Source: a bacterium (GTDB taxonomy: Bacteria; Hinthialibacterota; Hinthialibacteria; Hinthialibacterales; Hinthialibacteraceae). Taken from it: a stretch of 36,158 bases of DNA. The DNA is taken from assembly GCA_016125385.1 (NCBI GenBank), contig WGLV01000073.1, forward strand, positions 1-36,158, in the 5' to 3' direction. The notes under the pieces were generated by a model. It was given only the letters and a program-made list of their open reading frames with translations, was not told the DNA's origin and did not search any database. Position numbers and translations under genes: made by a program. Shown here in pieces: positions 32,960 through 36,158 of the stretch (within the stretch, counting starts at the first letter, position 1; each line of letters starts with the position of its first letter).

Positions 32960-33285
32960 GGTTTCCTTGTTTTCTTACGCCTGAAGCCGCGCTTCGCAAA
33001 TGAGTGGTAAACGATCGGGATCAGCATCTCGCAACGCGGTTCAGACATGGTGAGCGGTCAACATTGAAAAAGCGGGATCCGCCCGGCGCCGTGTCTTCGT
33101 CATGTTGTCCGAAAGACGCGCGGCGGAACGATGTATGCGCGTGTTGAATTTGGAAAAGAAAAGCCAATGGTGAGTTGCTGAATTATAGTGTGGCGTGATT
33201 TACGATCAACGCTACGGAATCGATGAACCGGGACAACGCGGATTGAGCCGGGACCGTTGTCGGAGTAAGATAACCGGATGATCGG
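32960..33285. other. Intergenic region without a supported gene
   Basis: This stretch between the divergent DUF255 gene and tRNA-Pro holds a partial inverted repeat, GACAACG (about 33231) with CGTTGTC (about 33255), just upstream of the tRNA, and a TATAGT hexamer at 33184 without a matching -35 box. Nothing else can be supported; the tRNA promoter was not identified. Confidence 0.5.
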
Positions 33286-33359
33286 CGGGGTGTAGCGCAG
33301 CCTGGTAGCGCAACTGCTTTGGGAGCAGTGGGTCGGAGGTTCGAATCCTCTCACCCCGA
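33286..33359 (+). tRNA. tRNA-Pro (anticodon TGG)
   Basis: Cloverleaf: acceptor CGGGGTG (33286-33292) with CACCCCG (33352-33358), D arm GCGC...GCGC with AGCCTGGTA, anticodon stem ACTGC/GCAGT around TTTGGGA (anticodon TGG), T arm GGAGGTTCGAATCCTC, discriminator A. CCA is not encoded. Confidence 0.95.
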
Positions 33360-33725
33360 TTGATCCGCTTTTTGAAATCCTTTCATATCCAGAACGCCTT
33401 CACACCCCTTCAAATTGATCTATATCCCCTGATCGTCCTGTTTCGCCGCGTTTTTTGATCTGAATGATCGGAGATAATGTAAAGGACATTAGGTTCCTGC
33501 CTGTATTCCCCTGCTTTTTGGGTAGTATTTGCAAAATAAAGAGATATAATTGATACGTTTCTATGTTTGCCTGTAATATTTTTTGCCTGTAAAACGTATA
33601 CTGTGTAAATAATATTGAGTATTTTCTCGGTTTGATTTTGACGATCAAGTCACGCATCTTTGATCCTGCTCAATCGCAATACGATAGAAATCTGATAATT
33701 CGCTTCCTGAAAACTGGAGGATTCC
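33360..33725. other. AT-rich leader region with a repeated TGCCTGTA element
   Basis: This 366-base gap is markedly AT-richer than its surroundings. TGCCTGTA occurs at 33498-33505, 33568-33575 and 33584-33591; the last two lie in the repeat TTTGCCTGTAA at a 16-base period. TATAAT at 33545-33550 could be a -10 box, but no good -35 is paired with it. GGAGGATTCC directly precedes the adhesin start at 33726. No gene is supported here. Confidence 0.4.
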
Positions 33726-36158
33726 ATGTCTATGGCCAAGCAGTCATCTCTGAAGCCCATCAACCGCATATTCTCAATGTTCGCTTTTATCGTCGTTTCT
33801 TCAATCGCCTCCCATGCGACGCAACTCCATAATGTTGTTTTTATCGATCCCGGCGTTCAGGACGCCCAGTCCCTCGCGGATGGCGTCTTGCCCGGCTATG
33901 AAGTCGTTCTACTCGACGCGCGTCACGACCCTCTCGTTCAGATGACCGAGGCGTTGGAGCATATCAGCGGCGGCGAGCCCGTCATCGAATCCGTTCACGT
34001 CATCAGCCACGGTGCGCCAGGCGCGCTGGTCTTTTCGGCGGCTGTGATCGATTCTCAACACGCCGAGCGAAACGCGGAGATGCTGCGCTCTTGGCGCAGT
34101 ATGATCACTCCCGATGCCTCGCTGGCATTATATGGTTGCAATGTTGCTCGAAATCCGGCCGGTTTTGAACTGATCGACCGCCTTGACGATCTGACCGGCA
34201 TGAACGTCGCCGCGTCCAGTACCGTAACCGGTTCGGTAACTTCCGGCGGCGACTGGAGGTTTGAAGTTTCTACGAATCCTCAAAATGTGAATTCGGCGAT
34301 TACACGCCAGGTTCAACATACCTATCAATATGCTTTTCTTACGTTCGACTTTGAATCAGCCAATGGCGCCGTGGAAAACGCCGGTACGCCCAAAACCATC
34401 ACTCAAACCGTATCCGGCGTTCAATTAACCGTAACAGTCGACACGAATCGTTCTGACGAGCCCGATCTTTTGGATGCAGGTGGTGCGGCTGGAACTTCAG
34501 GAAACGTTGCAATAACCGGCAACGCTTCAGCAACGACGAACATGATTCTTGCTTTTAACTCGGCGGTTGATGTGACGTCGCTCGTGATTGCAAACGCGGA
34601 TCCCGGTGCCAGCGCAGTAACTTTTAAGCTAACCGCTAATGGTGGAAGCACAACAACAACAAATTCACTCAATGAAAGTACCGGCGAAACAGTTACTCTT
34701 AACTGGACGAACGTGACATCTATTACAATTGAAAATAACGCTGGAGGATCGTTTTATATCGCGCTTGACACGATTATCTTCACCCCCTCTGCCTCCAACA
34801 ACGCCCCGACGATCACGGATGATGGATTAGGTAATCTTGTTCTGCAAGACAATGCGACCCGGACGGTTTTTGATAAAACCACCAGTTACGTTACCATCGC
34901 GGACGCGGACGCGGATAATTTGACCGTGACGGTTTTGATTCAGAGCGGTCAAACTCGGGGTGATTTTACTTCGGCGTCCACTAGCGGTTGGACGCGCACC
35001 ACGCCGAGCGGTGATATCCAATATCAGAAGACGTTTAACAGCGATAGCGGAACCGCGGCGAGTGCGGCGGTGCGAGCGTTGGATTTCGATCCGCGCGAGA
35101 ACGCGATCACGCCGGGAACCACGGAGAAAACGTATTTCACCATTTCGGTGAATGATGGAACCGTAACCACCAACAGCGATGCGGAGATGTCCGTTGTTGT
35201 GACGTCGATGAACGACGCGCCCACGATTTCGTCGGCGGGGTCGGTCGCGTTGAACGAAGACGCGGTGTATACCTTCTCGACGAGTGACTTTCATTTTTCC
35301 GATGTGGACTCGGGTGATACGTTAAGCGCGGTGGGGATCGCGACGACGGTGTCGGCGGGAACCTTCTGGGTGGACGCGGACGGCAGCGGGACGAAGAACA
35401 ACGCCGAATCGGCGCTGACCAACGGCGCGACGGTGACGGCGTCCGACATCACCGCCAATCGCTTGAAATTCAACCCGGTTCCAGACGCGAACGGCTCGTC
35501 GTACACGACATTTTCATTCGTTGTCAGTGACGGAACCGCGTCATCCAGCAGCAGTACCATGACGATCGACGTGAACGCGGTGAACGACGCGCCGAGTTTG
35601 ACGCTGGACGGGAACCGGACGGTGTTGGAAGACGCGGGCGCGCAGAGCGTGGTGCAGTTCGCGACCTTCGCGGCGGGCGGCGGGTCGGATGAATCGGGCC
35701 AGACGCCTACCTATACGGTTGTGGTTACCTCGGGCGGCTCGCTGTTCAGCGCCTCGCCCGCGATCAACTCATCCGGAACTTTATCGTTTACCCCGGCTTC
35801 AAACGCGGCGGGCGTCGCGTCAGTAAGCGTGACGGTGAACGACGGCGGCGGTACGGCCAATGGCGGCGTGGCGACGGCGGATCAGACCTTCAGCATCACC
35901 ATTACCGGCGTGAACGACGCGCCGGGTTTAACGCTGAACGGAAACCAGACGGTGTTGGAAGACGCGGGCGCGCAGAGTATTGTGCAGTTCGCGACCTTTA
36001 CGGCGGGCGGCGGCTCGGATGAATCGGGCCAGACGCCCACCTATACGGTTGCGGTTACTTCGGGCGGCTCGCTGTTCAGCGCCTCGCCCGCGATCAACTC
36101 GTCGGGTACGCTGACCTTCACATCGGCTTCAAACGCGGCGGGCGTCGCGTCAGTGAGC
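33726..36158 (+). CDS. Giant secreted repeat adhesin with N-terminal DUF4347 domain (5' part, runs off the window)
   Basis: The frame is open from ATG 33726 (GGAGG 5 bases upstream) to the window end, 811 codons without a stop. A signal peptide (hydrophobic MFAFIVVSSIASHA, ~18-31) is followed by a DUF4347 domain (~36-185: NVVFIDPGVQD, HVISHGAPGALVF, LALYGCNVA, AASSTVTGS, GGDW). Next comes a beta domain (~200-355) and Ca2+-binding cadherin/VCBS-like repeats, each beginning NDAP and containing NEDA or LEDAG. The last two repeats (from 35580 and 35910) are 110-residue units that differ at only 8 of ~83 comparable residues. DUF4347 is found at the N-terminus of very long surface adhesins exported by type I or similar routes. 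The rest of the protein lies right of the window, so its full length is unknown. Confidence 0.88.
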   Translation, partial: MSMAKQSSLKPINRIFSMFAFIVVSSIASHATQLHNVVFIDPGVQDAQSLADGVLPGYEVVLLDARHDPLVQMTEALEHISGGEPVIESVHVISHGAPGALVFSAAVIDSQHAERNAEMLRSWRSMITPDASLALYGCNVARNPAGFELIDRLDDLTGMNVAASSTVTGSVTSGGDWRFEVSTNPQNVNSAITRQVQHTYQYAFLTFDFESANGAVENAGTPKTITQTVSGVQLTVTVDTNRSDEPDLLDAGGAAGTSGNVAITGNASATTNMILAFNSAVDVTSLVIANADPGASAVTFKLTANGGSTTTTNSLNESTGETVTLNWTNVTSITIENNAGGSFYIALDTIIFTPSASNNAPTITDDGLGNLVLQDNATRTVFDKTTSYVTIADADADNLTVTVLIQSGQTRGDFTSASTSGWTRTTPSGDIQYQKTFNSDSGTAASAAVRALDFDPRENAITPGTTEKTYFTISVNDGTVTTNSDAEMSVVVTSMNDAPTISSAGSVALNEDAVYTFSTSDFHFSDVDSGDTLSAVGIATTVSAGTFWVDADGSGTKNNAESALTNGATVTASDITANRLKFNPVPDANGSSYTTFSFVVSDGTASSSSSTMTIDVNAVNDAPSLTLDGNRTVLEDAGAQSVVQFATFAAGGGSDESGQTPTYTVVVTSGGSLFSASPAINSSGTLSFTPASNAAGVASVSVTVNDGGGTANGGVATADQTFSITITGVNDAPGLTLNGNQTVLEDAGAQSIVQFATFTAGGGSDESGQTPTYTVAVTSGGSLFSASPAINSSGTLTFTSASNAAGVASVS
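35580..36158 (+). repeat. 330-bp tandem repeats within the adhesin gene
   Basis: Copy 1 is 35580-35909 and copy 2 begins at 35910 and is cut by the window edge. Both start with GTGAACGACGCGCCG and share long identical DNA stretches, including the LEDAGAQS and SGGSLFSASPAINSSG codons. The high identity implies recent duplication or ongoing homogenisation. Confidence 0.9.

Noticed and set aside
33100-33354. 84-codon minus-strand frame starting MRGFEPPTHCSQSS
   Set aside because: Antisense translation of tRNA-Pro, a common spurious annotation.
33400-33657. 85-codon minus-strand frame in the AT-rich leader
   Set aside because: No ribosome site or motif; low-complexity AT-rich sequence explains the open frame.

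Overview
The window looks like chromosomal DNA of an uncultivated, GC-rich, diderm-type bacterium. Three type IV-prepilin-like proteins begin with nearly the same N-terminus, several large secreted proteins carry linker, carboxypeptidase-regulatory, cohesin/dockerin or cadherin-like domains, and there is a DUF1080/sugar-isomerase operon. This mix is common in candidate phyla around Sumerlaeota, Hydrogenedentota and the PVC/FCB groups. That placement is inference from gene content; no rRNA gene is present to test it.

Layout. 1-650: the left edge cuts an IS3-family element, followed by an AT-rich, broken membrane-glycosyltransferase gene. 674-6302: an inositol-phosphatase-family protein (minus), then galT, a galactokinase/arabinokinase-like GHMP kinase and a sodium/sugar symporter (plus), which together look like galactose uptake and Leloir-type activation. 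6562-11200: a secreted LamG-like protein, three prepilin-like genes and a secreted nucleoside-hydrolase-like protein. 11256-14932 (minus): a small conserved protein and a unit of single-TM protein, recJ and a family 2 glycosyltransferase. 14949-15394: a probable structured RNA ending in a terminator (minus), and tRNA-Val and tRNA-Asp (plus) behind a strong promoter that contains a palindrome. 15437-21687: secreted cohesin/dockerin and Thr/Pro-rich proteins, the PLP-binding protein YggS, and an anchored multi-domain protein.

21787-26324 (minus): a DUF1232 protein, then a tight four-gene operon (TIM-barrel epimerase, Gfo/Idh/MocA oxidoreductase, tagatose/psicose-3-epimerase-like protein, double DUF1080 protein) suited to oxidation, epimerisation and 3-keto-sugar processing. 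26531-29477 (minus): two tandem M17 leucyl aminopeptidases. 29679-32959: a secreted double-thioredoxin protein convergent with a YyaL/SPATA20-type DUF255 protein. 33286-36158: tRNA-Pro, an AT-rich leader, and the 5' part of a giant secreted adhesin with an N-terminal DUF4347 domain and 330-bp repeats, which runs off the right edge.

The most unusual signals are the structured RNA abutting a membrane-protein gene, the 19-bp palindrome inside the tRNA promoter, the 18-bp perfect inverted repeat flanking tRNA-Asp, the cohesin with a nested dockerin, the GalK-like kinase with a non-canonical sugar-binding motif, and the clan-CD-like His-Gly/Cys pattern in DUF4347.
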